The position numbers and the translations under genes were made by a program. A stretch of 64,000 nucleotides of DNA from Hymenopus coronatus (Eukaryota; Arthropoda; Insecta; Mantodea; Hymenopodidae), in assembly GCA_030762935.1 (NCBI GenBank), contig CM060890.1, positions 69,430,265 through 69,494,264 on the forward strand. Reading direction: 5' to 3'. Below are positions 1-10,840 of this stretch, piece after piece. The stretch's first letter is position 1, and the number at the start of each line of letters is the position of its first letter. Under the pieces are notes generated by a model. It was not told where the DNA came from. It ran no database searches and saw only the letters and a list, made by a program, of their open reading frames with translations.

Positions 1-1160
1 GGTGCAACTTAAACTCAGTGTCATTCCTGGAGTCTCACAATTATCAGCATACCGCCAATAACGTCCACAATAAAAATAAATCATATGGATTGATTATGAG
101 ACTGTAAAAATACAGATCCACCAGGATGTGGAGATGATAGGTGGCCATAAAAATATTAACACGAATTCTAATTACATCTGATAGTGTTATTCATTCATGA
201 ACAATTCCTAGTATTGGAGTAAAAGCTGCTCCTACTCCAATACGATTAAATCAAGCGACCTTTTGATTTAATAGCCCTGGAGTATTTTATGGACAGTGTT
301 CAGAAATCTATGGTTACTTCCGACGTGGGGCAAAAACGTCAAAATATCTACACAAAGGAATATCATAGAGGAAGGGATAGAAAACCTCTGAATTTAGTGT
401 TACTTTAGAAATGAACATAAGATTATGGTTATGAGCAGTATAAATATTTACACACATTAAAATAAACGAAAAGCAAGTTAGATCAAACTTAGCAATCCAT
501 TCCAAACTTCTAGTAATGTTTGTACGTAGACGACACCGAGATCACATTCATGGTTGCTCTATCATTAGCTTAAGGGTAGTTAACTTGAATCCAATTGTTT
601 AAGAATTCCTATGCATGGTTACTGCTCTCAGGAAGTACTGCGCGCCACGTGTGAGGTTGACATGCGAAAGGAGCCGATATTGATTACTGTAAAACCACAG
701 CTTCTGACCTTGAGAATTTTTCGAGGTTTTCTCTATTTCGTTAGAGGAATGCTTGGGTAGTTTATTAACTTCTATGCATGTCTTTTCCCTATTTCTCTTT
801 CAGTCCACTTCCTTATCTTTAGATACGCTTCTAGGTTTCGTGGTTGCTACGGTTCCTGGGAGATGGACAAATCCTTGCATCAAGGAAAGAGCATTCCTCA
901 ACACTAGTTAGGGACTGTCTGATTCAACGGGTTGTTCAATATAGCATTAATAAATGCTGTAGTTAATACTTATTTTCTTTTCCTTCATCATCTTCTTTGG
1001 GCAGCTCCAGTATTGGACGTCCCTTCGAGCCAGCAAAAGTAATTGATTTTAGAAAATCTCTGTGGTCTGCTTTCTGTGTAATTTAGGTTCTGTGGTTCCT
1101 TCAGTTTACCCCATTCTGGAGGTGGTAACTGCAAAATATATAATCTAGCTTGCAGTATTC
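1..1160. other. AT-rich stretch, no gene seen
   Basis: The reading frames are short and resemble no family I recognise. Apart from the small hairpin at 211-243, no repeat or element end was seen. Confidence 0.4.
211..243. repeat. Short perfect hairpin
   Basis: The arms GTATTGGAGTA and TACTCCAATAC pair over 11 bp around an 11-nt loop. No gene or element context is visible, so its role is unknown. Confidence 0.5.
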
Positions 1161-1167
1161 CGATCCT

Positions 1168-1665
1168 TCTAAGGAGGGGGGGTTACCACCTTTTCAGCTG
1201 CTCCGGTGCAAGCATTACGGATCCCGAGCACTCGTCTTACTTGTGACGTTACAGTAAGTAGGCTAGGTCGACCATCTGAGCTCCTCAGGCTAGGGAGCAC
1301 TTCGGATTGGGTTGAACTCGGTGGGCTAGCGGTTCCCCAAAACCCATGGCTGATTGGGTACGTTTGGGTGGTGCTGCCTTGGCGGGGTTGTGAGACGCCT
1401 CAGTGACCTCCAGTCTAGCTTGGATAACTGGTAGACGGCATGCTAGATTGCTGTGGGTGCTACGAAGTCTTCCATGCGGAATTGATGCACGTAAGTGCTA
1501 TATCCACTGCCGATCTGGTGTGTTCCCACGCCGGGGGGTAGGCAGCTTACAGAACTAAGATATTGCCGTAATCGAAAGGCCCGCGGAGGGACTAGGTTAC
1601 CTCTCTGGTTTCAGAGGGAGCTTTGGCTGCGCGCAGAGACTCGCGCGGAATAGGACTGTGCTTTA
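1168..1665. other. GC-rich block of unknown origin
   Basis: About 500 bp is clearly richer in G+C and CpG than the AT-rich surroundings, and both edges are abrupt. A 66-codon ORF lies inside (1206-1406, +) but matches no family I know. A GC-rich insert of this size could be a retrotransposon 5' UTR, an old processed sequence or a CpG island; none of these is proven. It is noted mainly for its compositional break. Confidence 0.4.
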
Positions 1666-1981
1666 TCGCTGTAAACTTTATACCCAGATGCAAGATTCTT
1701 TGTTTATTTTGAAAATTGCATCAATAATTTTTATTGGTTGGTTTTGTGTTGAATAATTTACCATAAATATGCAATAATTTTGTACTAATTTTCTAGCAGC
1801 ATTAATAGGAATGACATGATTGAAAAAAATTAACGGATAACTGAAGCAAAAGTAACGTTAAATTCAAATAAAATTAATAAATCAGTTATTTAGTAGCTTT
1901 ACTTCTACTATATCAAGTAATTCACCGGTGCTGAATTTAAAAGTAGCCTTGATGTCCCAAGCAGATGATCTAACGTTTTTA

Positions 1982-2848
1982 TTACTTTCTCTACACGTAC
2001 TATGTATGTACATAGTGTATAGAGAAGGTATTGCATTGCACCCAAAAATTCGATACTGAGATTTCACAGAAAATACATGTTTTGTGTCCCCCAGAATCCA
2101 AAAGAAGCATTTTTGGAAAAAGGTCCGTGTGTGTCTGTGGGCAGCATATTTCAAAAACGAAAAGATCGTTAAATACCAAACTTGTATTTAAATTTGGTAT
2201 CTTCCAGGGAGGCCACACGAAAATTTTCAAGAAAATCCCGCACCCCCAACTACCCTTTACATGGATTTTTTTTCTCGAAAATTTTCATTTTCTCAAAAAT
2301 GGCTCTAGCGATTTTGATTAAAATATCGTATATTAAAGATATTTACATGACAAATAAAATGTATAGGTATCTTGAATTTTCTGGAAATAGCCTCTGAAGA
2401 TTATTTTATTCTGGATGAATTTTACGAAATTTTGCATAACTGCTAAACCGTAAGAGATGAACAAAATTTTACCCCGCAAAAATGTAGAGCACATTAAAAC
2501 ACACAATTTATGTTAAATACATTTTTTTCGAGGAGTTGATCATTCTTGAGATATTCCTTGTTTTTTGTTTCAGCTTTGAAAAACTTGTACTTTTCTCATA
2601 CAGGAATTTGTCAACTCGAGTCCATACAAACAAAGGAACTTCAGTCACCTAGTAACCAGCTTTTGTCTATCACTTTAACCTTAGATACTCCCATATTTCG
2701 CTTCTACTTACAGGGAAGCAAGTAATAAGGATATTTCTGCTAATTTTTTCTCGATTAGCATGAAGCAAATAGAAGAATAAGCTTATTAACAATAATATGT
2801 TACACAGGAGTAGAGAATTTCATGTGAATGGAACACATCAGATTTTTG
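1982..2848 (-). mobile_element. HPR copy 1, full length (reference description)
   Basis: Full copy of the dominant repeat of the window. It opens with TTACTTTCTCTACACGTAC, whose arm folds back on ATAGTGTATAGAGAAGG to make a hairpin with a palindromic centre (1982-2028). Conserved blocks follow: CAAAAATTCGATACYGAGAT, TTTCACCGGAAATAC, a TG-rich microsatellite, a near-palindrome around AAATACCAAACTTGGTATTT, GGATGCGACACGAAG, a C-rich tract, CTCTAACGATTTTGATTAAA, CTAAACCGTAAGAGATGGAC, and the terminus GTGAATGGAACACATCAGAT. There is no conserved ORF and there are no long TIRs. The hairpin end plus subterminal inverted repeat resembles Helentron/HINE-type non-autonomous elements; that class is inferred. 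Small ORFs inside it are incidental. Confidence 0.85.
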
Positions 2849-3489
2849 TTATTTTGTCATCAGTATGTTTTCTCATAATGAAGTCCAATATATACGAAGT
2901 CTTGCCGCAGACATTTTTAAAATCTTATCCACTGTACCTTTGACATTGGCATCCATGCGTTCTGCAAATGCATTTGCTTTGCTTTTAAAGGGAGTTCAAT
3001 TGCATTACCTGTAATATATAAAATATTCCATTTTAATTCTCAGCTGTCGAGTATAAGGTCTTAAAATATGTGTAACATACAACAAAAATATTGAATACTT
3101 ATTTACAATAAATATTCAGTATTCAATATTAGCTCAGGAGAATAAAACTATTTTCGAAGCATCTATTGCTGTAGGTCAACCCATAATTTACGGTAGAGTT
3201 GGGATAATAACCATTATAGTTGCTAATTAATTTTGGCCATGGATATGGCTAGAAATGTTTTTGTTCTGGGTTGTATCCCTCTAAGGATTTCAACCAAAAG
3301 TTATATTGAGGAAGAAAGGTTCTTCCCCTTATATTTTGGACAGAGGGAATTTCCCTTTGTAGAGAAATGTCACGTGGGTGGAAAATAAAGAAAAATCCCC
3401 GGCAGTCACGTGGCAGCGCTACTTTACGCGCCTTTTTCCAGCGAATCGAAATGCAGGGCAAAACTCGGACCTTTCAGTATACAAATGAT
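2849..3489. other. AT-rich spacer, no gene seen
   Basis: This lies between HPR copy 1 and the 35-bp tandem repeat. No coding signature or element end was recognised. Confidence 0.4.
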
Positions 3490-3710
3490 GTGCGTGTAAG
3501 AAAGGTACAAGAAATCAGACTCTCAATATAGGAAACCGCGTACAAGAAATCAGTCTCATAAGGTAGGAAACCGCGTACAAGAAATCAGTCTCATAAGGTA
3601 GGAAACTGCGTATAAGAAATCGGACACACATGCAAATCCAGAGTATAAGAAATTTACGAGACACAGTCTAAGAAATCGCGTGACGTCCAATGTAGGAAAT
3701 CGGTGTGTTA
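3490..3710. repeat. 35-bp tandem repeat, decaying to one side
   Basis: The word GCGTACAAGAAATCAG or a close variant recurs at 3503, 3538, 3573 and 3608, giving a 35-bp period. Degenerate TAAGAAATC words continue to about 3710. The central units are nearly identical and the right side is diverged. No known satellite family was recognised. Confidence 0.7.
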
Positions 3711-3720
3711 TATAAGTTAA

Positions 3721-4140
3721 TCTGACGGGCAATTATTACCGTAAATGTTATACGGACTGTGAAACTCAAGATTACGGTGACGAGTGTAAAAATATAATAA
3801 CTCAGTAAAAGTGTAACTAGCACTTAAACAAAATTATTTCATGAAGTATGCGATCGGTTATGTCGGGAGTCGCTCGCAGGGTTAGTGCCTCAATCCAACT
3901 TCAGATAATCAATAAAAGAAATCATCAATGAAATTAAGTGAAATGTCTCTTTTATTTGACTCACACACCTTTGTCACTCTTTCCCCCTTGAGCAAGAGAC
4001 AACTCATGGTCTACAAGAACGAGCTTAGCCGGAGCAACAAAGGGAATCTGCAAGGTATGTACACTCTTAATGTAGAGAATTTCACGAGCATTAACCCTCG
4101 ACCAACTCCAAGTAGATTCACCTGATAGTGTCATATTGTC
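3721..4140. other. Unassigned sequence before PBS-like repeats
   Basis: No gene is recognised. The short frames on both strands look incidental. It could belong to the LTR-type element suggested by the PBS-like words immediately downstream, but no terminus is clear. Confidence 0.3.
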
Positions 4141-4266
4141 GCAACAAAGTGATGCCACTGCGACATATTGGCATCCTAACGTGGAAACAATAAAACCACG
4201 ACATATTGGTGTACCAACGTGACGCACAACAATAAAACTACGGCACATTGGCGCCCTAACGTGGTG
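4141..4266 (+). repeat. Three diverged units ending in a tRNA-Lys-type PBS-like word
   Basis: A unit of about 42-48 bp containing CAATAAAACYACGRCAYATTGG recurs three times with drift. The last copy reads TGGCGCCCTAACGTGG (4249-4264). That closely resembles the primer-binding site complementary to tRNA-Lys used by many LTR retroelements, and the preceding AATAAA words resemble LTR polyadenylation signals. No adjoining gag or pol was recognised, so an LTR-retrotransposon remnant is only an inference. Confidence 0.35.
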
Positions 4267-4329
4267 GCCAAATTACTACGGTAGCTTAATGGCCATTTTT
4301 ACTGCACACGGTGGACACTGATGATATGT

Positions 4330-4580
4330 GCGACTAACAGTTACTTTTGTCAACAATTATAACTGTCACAATTACAGTGCAGTGACGGTTACAGACTTAG
4401 GTTACCAATAACGATGTGATTATTTTTTTAACGGTTATCGCATCGTAATTATATTGCTGTAACGGTTGCCTGTAACGATTAACTTATGTGTTTTAATTGT
4501 TATCACGCTTGTAGTTACATTACATTAATGGTTATCAGTAACAATTAGCTGAAACTGTGTTTCAATATTAACAATGATGA
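4330..4580. repeat. Cluster of GTAAC/GTTAC words
   Basis: Words such as ACGGTTAC, AACGGTTATC, GTAACGATTAAC and GGTTATCAGTAACAATTA recur every 20-40 bp in both orientations. Similar words reappear at 6760-6830 and 7768-7812. Dense subterminal words of this kind occur in hAT-type transposons, but no paired termini or transposase could be found. Confidence 0.3.
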
Positions 4581-4689
4581 TGCATGCTCATTTTGTTATT
4601 TGATACAATCTAAAAAATAATTTGTGAGACATTGCAATTCGATGCGTAAACAACACGGCCAAATGACACGACGATAAAACCGGAACTTT

Positions 4690-4985
4690 TGCAACGCGAA
4701 GCATTATGATTCTTCTCGATATTGTTATTATGTTTCTCTAAGCTTCGGCTAGCAGCATCTTCGACAAGTTTCCAGAAGGTTCGTCATTTCCTAGCAATGA
4801 AACGAGGAAGGATTGCAGTGCAGTATTTTTGTTGTGTTGTTAACTGTACTGAGTCGTGACTGATGGAGAGTTAGCGAGCTATAGATGTCGTTTAACCGTA
4901 AAATGTCTGTGCGTAGAAACGTCATGTGAATTATTTGTAACAGTGAATCAAAGGCTGTATTTGATTTTTAAGCCAATAAAGACAT
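4690..4985 (+). repeat. LTR-like remnant related to the LTR at 15.4-15.7 kb
   Basis: Co-linear words are shared with 15500-15680: CTTCGGCT, the AAGYTTCCAGAA block, GAGGAAGRATTGCA, TGACT, AAATGTCT, GAARCGTC, TGAATCAAA and a terminal AAGSCAATAARGACAT. The other copy abuts a Ty3/gypsy integrase remnant, so this one is read as a solo or orphan LTR of the same or a related family. It is strongly diverged and its termini are not defined. Confidence 0.5.
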
Positions 4986-5012
4986 ATATTAGAATATTTC
5001 TGCGCGCTCTTA

Positions 5013-5064
5013 CACATGCGCGCACACACACAAACACACGCACACACTCAAACACACACACAAA
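5013..5064. repeat. CA-rich microsatellite
   Basis: An interrupted (CA)n tract with CAAACACACG-type interruptions lies just beyond the LTR-like remnant. Confidence 0.8.
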
Positions 5065-5211
5065 ATGGAATCCTTCACGTTTCCTTTTTATTGGCTAAAG
5101 CTATTTGCGTTCGCACAGAGCGCGCTTCTCTTAGCACGTACAGATATGGACAGCCATGAGTAAATGAGACAACCATGTAAGTCAAGGTCGTAAGCATGGA
5201 GTTATAAAATA

Positions 5212-6694
5212 CGAGGGTTGAGGCAGAAGTCATGGCAACTATTTATTTTCTTGAAGATACCAGTGCGGTTGGAAAACGTGACATACACAGACGAAAGGCC
5301 AAGGTGTTATACACATGTATGAACAATGATTAGCACTGAATATCGTAACACTAATTTATTACGGCAGTATAGAGGGCAATATGGCCTTCACGATGCAAAA
5401 GAATGAGTACACATACAGGTAACATGACAAACATGGGTCTAAAGACCCTCAAAGTAGTCCCCTGCTACTATCACTACACGCTGCCAACGATGTTGTAGGC
5501 GCTGGAATACTACCTTCCACAGCATTTGCCGCACCATGTGTGAATCGGGTCATCTGCTCGCGCACAGCATTAGCAATGTCCTCTCGTGTTGCAAACCGCC
5601 TACCACGTAGTGGTTCCTTAATCTTTCGAATGAGATCAAAGTCACAAGGCGAAATGTCGGGAGATTACGGTGGGTGCTCCAATTCTTCCCATCCCCAACG
5701 TCGCAGTAGCAGCCCTACACACTCTCCTTCATGTGGTTTTGCATTGTCGTGCAGGATAATTGCACTGTCTACAAGATCCGGTCGTTACCTCTGAACGCCA
5801 CGTCATACCTGTCGCACCAGAAGTCCCTGTGTTACTGTGCGGTCACTGTTCTGCCATGTGGAACAATTTGACAAACAATGACACTCCTCACGTCATACGC
5901 GGCGAACACCATCAATTTGACTGGGGAAGGATTCTGACTAAACTTCTGCCTCTTTGGTGATCCAAAATGTCACCACTCCGCGGACTGACGTTTCAGTTCT
6001 GTTTCGCATGCCCTGGCCCAAAATTCATCGATGGCGATTATTCGTGACAAGAATTCATCGCCGTTGTGTTGCCAGAGTGCAAGGTAGTCGGAGCATATTG
6101 CATAGCGCACCCACCTTTGAACTTCCGTTGGTGCATGCGATACCACCGCGATGCGATGTTGCGTAGTTGCAGCTCATCACGCAATATCCTGTGGACGTTG
6201 CGTTTCTCCATGCCACTTGCCCTCTCTAACTCCAGTAGCGTCCATCGTCTGTCCTCATCCATGAACTGCTCGATGACGGCACGTGCCTCGTCGGTCCGCA
6301 CACTGATAGGTCGCCGCGAACGTTGCTCGTCACTGGTTGACACACGTCCTTGCTGAAACTCTCCTATCCACCGTGCTACTGTACGGTATGGTAGGGAATT
6401 ATTCCCTAGGTCTTCCAGTAATTCGCTGTGACATTCCATCGCATTTCTCCCTCAGAGAACGGCTATTTTAATGTAAGCGCGCTTCTTAACACGGGCTACT
6501 TCCATTTCGCAGACACTCACCAACTTATTCATATCACAGCTCTCGCTACGCTACTACCAGCTATCACTGAGCCATTTGTTGTTCTTCATAAACACTATGC
6601 CTGCAGAACTTCCACACGACATGTATATGTTTCTGATCCGTTCACATATCTACAAGAAAAATATTAGTGGTCATGATTTTTGCCCCAACCCTCG
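5212..6694 (-). mobile_element. Mariner-family transposon, 1.48 kb with both TIRs
   Basis: The left end (5212) reads CGAGGGTTGAGGCAGAAGTC and the right end (6694), reversed, reads CGAGGGTTGGGGCAAAAATC. The TIRs match over about 30 bp and continue weakly inward. A TA dinucleotide precedes the left end (5210-5211), as expected for the Tc1/mariner target; on the right the nearest TA lies a few bases out, suggesting erosion. The interior carries a transposase pseudogene on the minus strand. GTAAC-word clusters lie on both sides (to 4580 and from 6760), so it may have inserted into an older repeat. Confidence 0.85.
5440..6460 (-). pseudogene. Mariner transposase (DD34D) pseudogene
   Basis: The N-terminal part is open from 6439 to 6038 and shows the DNA-binding region: GNNSLPYRTVARW (helix-turn-helix side) and RRWTLLELERASGM. 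After a frameshift the catalytic region appears in other frames: IDEFWAR with the first Asp (about 6030), RQSAEWWHFGSPKRQKF, SPVKLMVFAAYDVR, then HDNAKPHEGE with the second Asp (about 5750) and SPDISPCDFDL with the third. The second and third Asp are separated by 34 residues, the mariner spacing. At least two frameshifts and one in-frame stop just before SPDISP make it inactive. Its neighbours are only its own TIRs. Confidence 0.85.
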
Positions 6695-6849
6695 AATTAA
6701 TACAGCATTTTCAACTTATATTATGACGTGTTTTGTAATAGAATAGCCCTTTCAGGTTACTTTGATAATCGTTACTGGATAGCAGCTATAGTGCATTTGT
6801 TACTTCTGTAACAATTAATGGATAACTACTGTGAGTTTCAAAAGTCACG

Positions 6850-7765
6850 ACACCAGGCTGGCAGCTAATCGGAGGGCCACTGTGTTTACATATTGCATTC
6901 GCGCTTAATTGGGAAGTAACGCGCTAAGTGATTCCGTCTCACATAAATACCGCTTGCGCTAAGACAAAATGTTTAAATTTTGCAACAAAAAGAATTCACG
7001 AGGAAGATAGAGAGTAATGTTCGTAGCACAACCGTAAAAAGCTTCGATTTTTAGCTCAAACAGTTTTCATAATACACATGAAGGACCCATTAAACGCCAG
7101 GCAGATTTTTATGTTCAGCGTGCGAGTGAGAGGGAAAACTGAAGACAGTGGAGGTAGCGACTTGGCAACGCAGAACACGATAACGTATCTCATTTGCTGC
7201 AGCGTAGAGCTCTTCCCATTTGAAAAACATTATAGTTAGTTTATATTTGTAACTTTTGTTAACCGTTAATGCTTACAGGCTGCTCGTTCCTTCTAGATGA
7301 ATGACCTTTAGCGAAGATACTGTGAGCAAGTCTACCCTCAATAAACAGAACAGCAAATAGTTTTGTTAGAATAACAAACTGCTCTGCTTCCTTATGATTA
7401 CGTTTCGAAAATACACACCGTACAAATGACTACAAAATATTTTACTTTACTGGTCTATACCATTACCAGATGCTTAGCTATAAAAGAAAAGTACAGAAAT
7501 TAAGAAGATGACGGAGAAATGTCGAGAAAAGAAGAAATACAAGAAAATTAGGTGTAAAGTGTAGTGTAAGCAGTAACAGAGATTGAAAGTAAAAAGATGT
7601 GACTGACATCACTGGAAGAGTGATATTTGTAGCGACCGTGCTAGTGCAGCAGAAACGTGAGAATAGCGTGCACAACATCTGACTGCCATTCCTACTCCTG
7701 TGTACCATTGCTCCAGTAAAGGTGAGAAAGTCATTAAAGACGTCCTTTGTTAAGAACAGGCGCGC
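6850..7765. other. No gene seen; scattered GTTAAC words
   Basis: Nothing coding is recognised. Some GTTAACCGTTAA-like words near 7258 resemble the clusters around the mariner, so part may be the far side of an older interrupted repeat. Confidence 0.3.
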
Positions 7766-7767
7766 GA

Positions 7768-7812
7768 CCTGTAACTAGTTACTCTCTGTCTCGTTACTCG
7801 TTTAACCGTTAC
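7768..7812. repeat. GTAAC/GTTAC palindromic word cluster
   Basis: GTAACTAGTTAC (a perfect 12-bp palindrome) is followed by CGTTACTCGTTTAACCGTTAC. It ends where the SINE body starts. Confidence 0.45.
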
Positions 7813-7980
7813 ATGCGACCGCATCTGAGATTTGTGGTGGACAAAGCGGCACAGGATCGAGTTTTCTCCAGGTTATTCGGTTTCCCCTACCATCACATTG
7901 CACCTATGGTCCATCTTCTTTCCATGAATCTTCGCTTGCTGTGCCGTGGTAATTAAAGAGACGTTAAACACTAACAAAAA
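7812..7980 (+). mobile_element. SINE-M, 5'-truncated copy
   Basis: It contains GCGACCGCATCTGAGATTTG, GTGGACAAAGCGGC, a pyrimidine-rich core GTTTTCTCCAGG...CGGTTTCCCC and the end GACGTTAAACACTAACAAAA. The tRNA-like head seen in the full copies at 37.3 and 53.7 kb is missing. The TCC(G)GGT...CCGGTTTCCCCC core resembles the conserved central domain of Meta-type SINEs; that link is from memory and inferred. Confidence 0.75.
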
Positions 7981-7984
7981 ATAA

Positions 7985-8940
7985 CCGTCTCAGTAATTAT
8001 AGATGCTATGAAGTGATAATTTGAAAACGAAATATATCTAAGAGACAAATGTTCTATTCCTCACCAACATATGATTAAAACAACATTATTACGCTTAGGT
8101 GACATCGAATTGAAAGATAAATAATTATATCAGTGTAAATAAAAAATAATGAAGTTTAGTCTAACCTGAGCAAGCAAACAATTTTCTCTTAAAAATGTCA
8201 GTAACATTGAACTACTTATGATGATAACTAGAGCTCAGTCCGTGGTCATGAAATTGCCGGATTGAGATTCGGTGCACAAAGAGTATGACTATGACGTAAT
8301 GTAGTAGGTGGAGTCACTACAGCCCATTTTGAAAACACTATCTAGCATGGCTCACTGCCTGGCCTCGTTCTCTTCCTGCTAGTAGATAAATCAAAGAACG
8401 ATGAAAACACAGCGCAGATTGGAATATGTCTAAAAATACGAAAGGTTACGCTTTCACCACTGAACAAGCATGTGTGTAACCGTAGATGATTCAAACTATT
8501 TTTAGTGGCAAAAGAAAAGGCTTTTCTTTCGATACAATAAAGCTGTATGATGTAATTCACAGCAAAGAATTCTCAATGATTTGTTCGGTTTATATTCATT
8601 GCCTTTTCAAAGCTCTGCACAGAGTATTATCCAGTATTTTTGTATCAAGTTTTGAAAAAGTACAAGGTGTTTTATTTATTATTCACATTATGAAATAATT
8701 GTTCTATAGTGTTACTTTATGAGCTATAACAGTACATATAATGTGAAGACATGTAATGAGCTACTTTTGGAACAGATTATACTGAACGTGTGCATGTTTA
8801 TGCTACAACCCCCCTCCACTTTATACCACAGACTGCTTTATGTCTTCATAACTGTGTGCGCTTCGGAACCCAAAACCAAACACTACTAATAAGACGTAGT
8901 TAAAATAGAACTTTAATATGTTATGCCAGTTATAAGAACC
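7985..8940. other. AT-rich, no gene seen
   Basis: Short frames only. A weak tRNA-like B-box word near 8260 (GATTGAGATTCGG) is not enough to call a SINE. Confidence 0.35.
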
Positions 8941-8980
8941 GAGATAACCATGAAAATAGCTCAGGCAGGGAAGATGGTCA

Positions 8981-9040
8981 TGGTGGGAATTGAACCGCGA
9001 AACTCCCATCACGAGTCCGAGCCTTGCCTGAGTGTTATCT
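8981..9040 (-). mobile_element. tRNA-derived SINE head
   Basis: Read on the minus strand, this gives AACACTCAGGCAAGGCTCGG followed by GCGGTTCAATTCCCA, a good B-box (GGTTCRANNCC) in tRNA-like context. The following sequence to about 8935 may be its body. No intact cloverleaf is present, so it is not called a tRNA gene. Confidence 0.45.
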
Positions 9041-9261
9041 ATTAATACATTTCTCAATATCTGAATTTCCAACTGCAGCAAATGTTTTTGGTTTATATAA
9101 AATGTTCCCTTAAGGACCTCACGGTGTCAGAATTTAAATTGTGTATATCGCAATTCAAGTCTTTCTTGTAATCTCATGAGAGTATTTCCTTATCTCTCTT
9201 GCTTCTTCTAGAAACCTCGTTTAAGTAAAGAAGTTCTTACTAGAAGAAGAAACTTTAAGGG

Positions 9262-9330
9262 TAGGAGCTGGCGCTATGGAAATATCGTGTCTCTAAACGC
9301 AAAGTTTCCCAGTTCGAGTCGCCTTCTTGT
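9262..9330 (+). mobile_element. Degenerate tRNA-like SINE head
   Basis: GGAGCTGGCGCTATGGAAAT is followed by CCCAGTTCGAGTCGCC, an A-box/B-box-like pair at tRNA spacing. The body is not identified and the call is weak. Confidence 0.35.
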
Positions 9331-9339
9331 GTAAATTAG

Positions 9340-10020
9340 CTTTGCTATTTCACACTCCATGTTGTCAGAGTTCTGCAGCCTTTTCTAAAGTAAATATTGA
9401 CGCGCAGTTAAGTAAAACAGTTAAGCTACAAGAAGAAATAACTTCATCGATAATATTAAAAATATAAATAAACAATATAAATATCAACATTTGGCATATA
9501 TCTTTACTTTTATATGCAACATATTCTACTACAATATAATACACTGAATGTATTTATTATCGTCTCTAACTATTCAGGCAAGAGAAAGTTTTGTAATCCA
9601 CAAAAAAGTTTGATGTCGACGCCTACAGTTAAAGTTTTGGAATCCCTTGAAATAAACTCTTGTACTCCCATTTTTCGTAGAACGACATGCATATAATTCG
9701 GCAAACATTATTCGATAAAAAATAGCTAAATTATAACTATTTGTTAAGTTATTTTGTAAAGAAAATGTAAACCTACAGAGTTTAGAGTTGTTCGTCTATG
9801 ATTAAATAAATTTTTATGAATTAATCATTTGCGTGTACCGAATTCAGTAGAATGAAATAAATATGATATAATTGTCTACATGTGTAATGTTAAATGGATG
9901 TATTAAATAATGTTGGAAGAGGTCATGATCCTTCAGTAGAATCTAATATCTGTTTTACGTAAAAAAAGTAATTAAATACAATTTCCTCAAGTGGCTCTCC
10001 CACTACACTCTCTGAAAATG
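9340..10020. other. AT-rich, no gene seen
   Basis: Low-complexity AT-rich sequence. A 60-codon frame near 9514 matches nothing I know. Confidence 0.4.
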
Positions 10021-10278
10021 AATTGGTTGGTCTCAGGGTAAAGAGAAAAAGTCACTTTTATTAATTTTTTGCCCTTTCAATAAATTAAACTATTTTACAA
10101 TGAGCATCTCTGAGTAAAAGGGAATAATTGCAAACAGTATACTATATTTTGAAAATTAACTGTTCAGATGATTCATGTATTCCTTTGTAACCTTTCAGGA
10201 TTTTCAATTTAGTTTTTTGGCTCTCCTGTAAAATGGATCAAAATGATTTATTCCCTTTTATCCTGAGACCATTCAATT
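10021..10278. mobile_element. MITE-like element with about 27-bp TIRs
   Basis: The left end AATTGGTTGGTCTCAGGGTA and the reversed right end AATTGAATGGTCTCAGGATA match at about 22 of the first 28 positions. The interior is about 200 bp of AT-rich sequence with no ORF. The superfamily cannot be told and target-site duplications are not clear. Confidence 0.5.
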
Positions 10279-10289
10279 GTTTCTAACAT

Positions 10290-10840
10290 TCTCCTTTTAG
10301 CTATAATTCCATTATCTGAAACGCTTGGAGGTGATATGTTAATCGCTTTATGCAAAACCATACTATTTTTGATTCTGGTCAAGACAAATGTGTTTCATAT
10401 CATATCAGTATATTTAAATTAATGCAAACATTTATAAACTATAACAGCAATGCTTGTGATTAAAAATTATAGCAACTTTCACTAAACGTTTCACCTCAAA
10501 CTCAGTTGTAAATTATAAGTTGAGTTGAAAAATGATAAAAATGTTAACTTGCATAAAAACACTTAAAATATAACGGTTATAATAATTAAGCACTGTATTT
10601 TACTGCTAGGTATTAAATTGATCCATTTTGGCTGTTCAAACATGTAAGAAAAAATCAGGTGGCTTACTTTAAAAAGGAAGGTACTTTACTATGCGTTTAC
10701 GTTAGAGTTTTTATCAGTTAAGCTAAGTATATTATAATATATAATTTGCGATAATTCAATTACTTATAAATAGTATAATTTGCTAAAATGTTTTCCCTTG
10801 CTCTGCAGAGTGGGACTATTCGCAAATATAGCTGGCAAAA
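10290..10840. other. AT-rich, no gene seen
   Basis: No recognisable coding or repeat structure was seen between the MITE and HPR copy 2. Confidence 0.35.

Noticed and set aside
3249..3461. 70-codon minus-strand ORF in a slightly GC-rich patch
   Set aside because: No recognisable motif and no start context; likely chance.
5013..5064. Telomere or centromere repeat
   Set aside because: The CA run is a simple microsatellite; no TTAGG-type arrays occur in the window.
6066..6356. Plus-strand ORFs at 5540-6667
   Set aside because: They are antisense to the mariner transposase pseudogene and show no own family.
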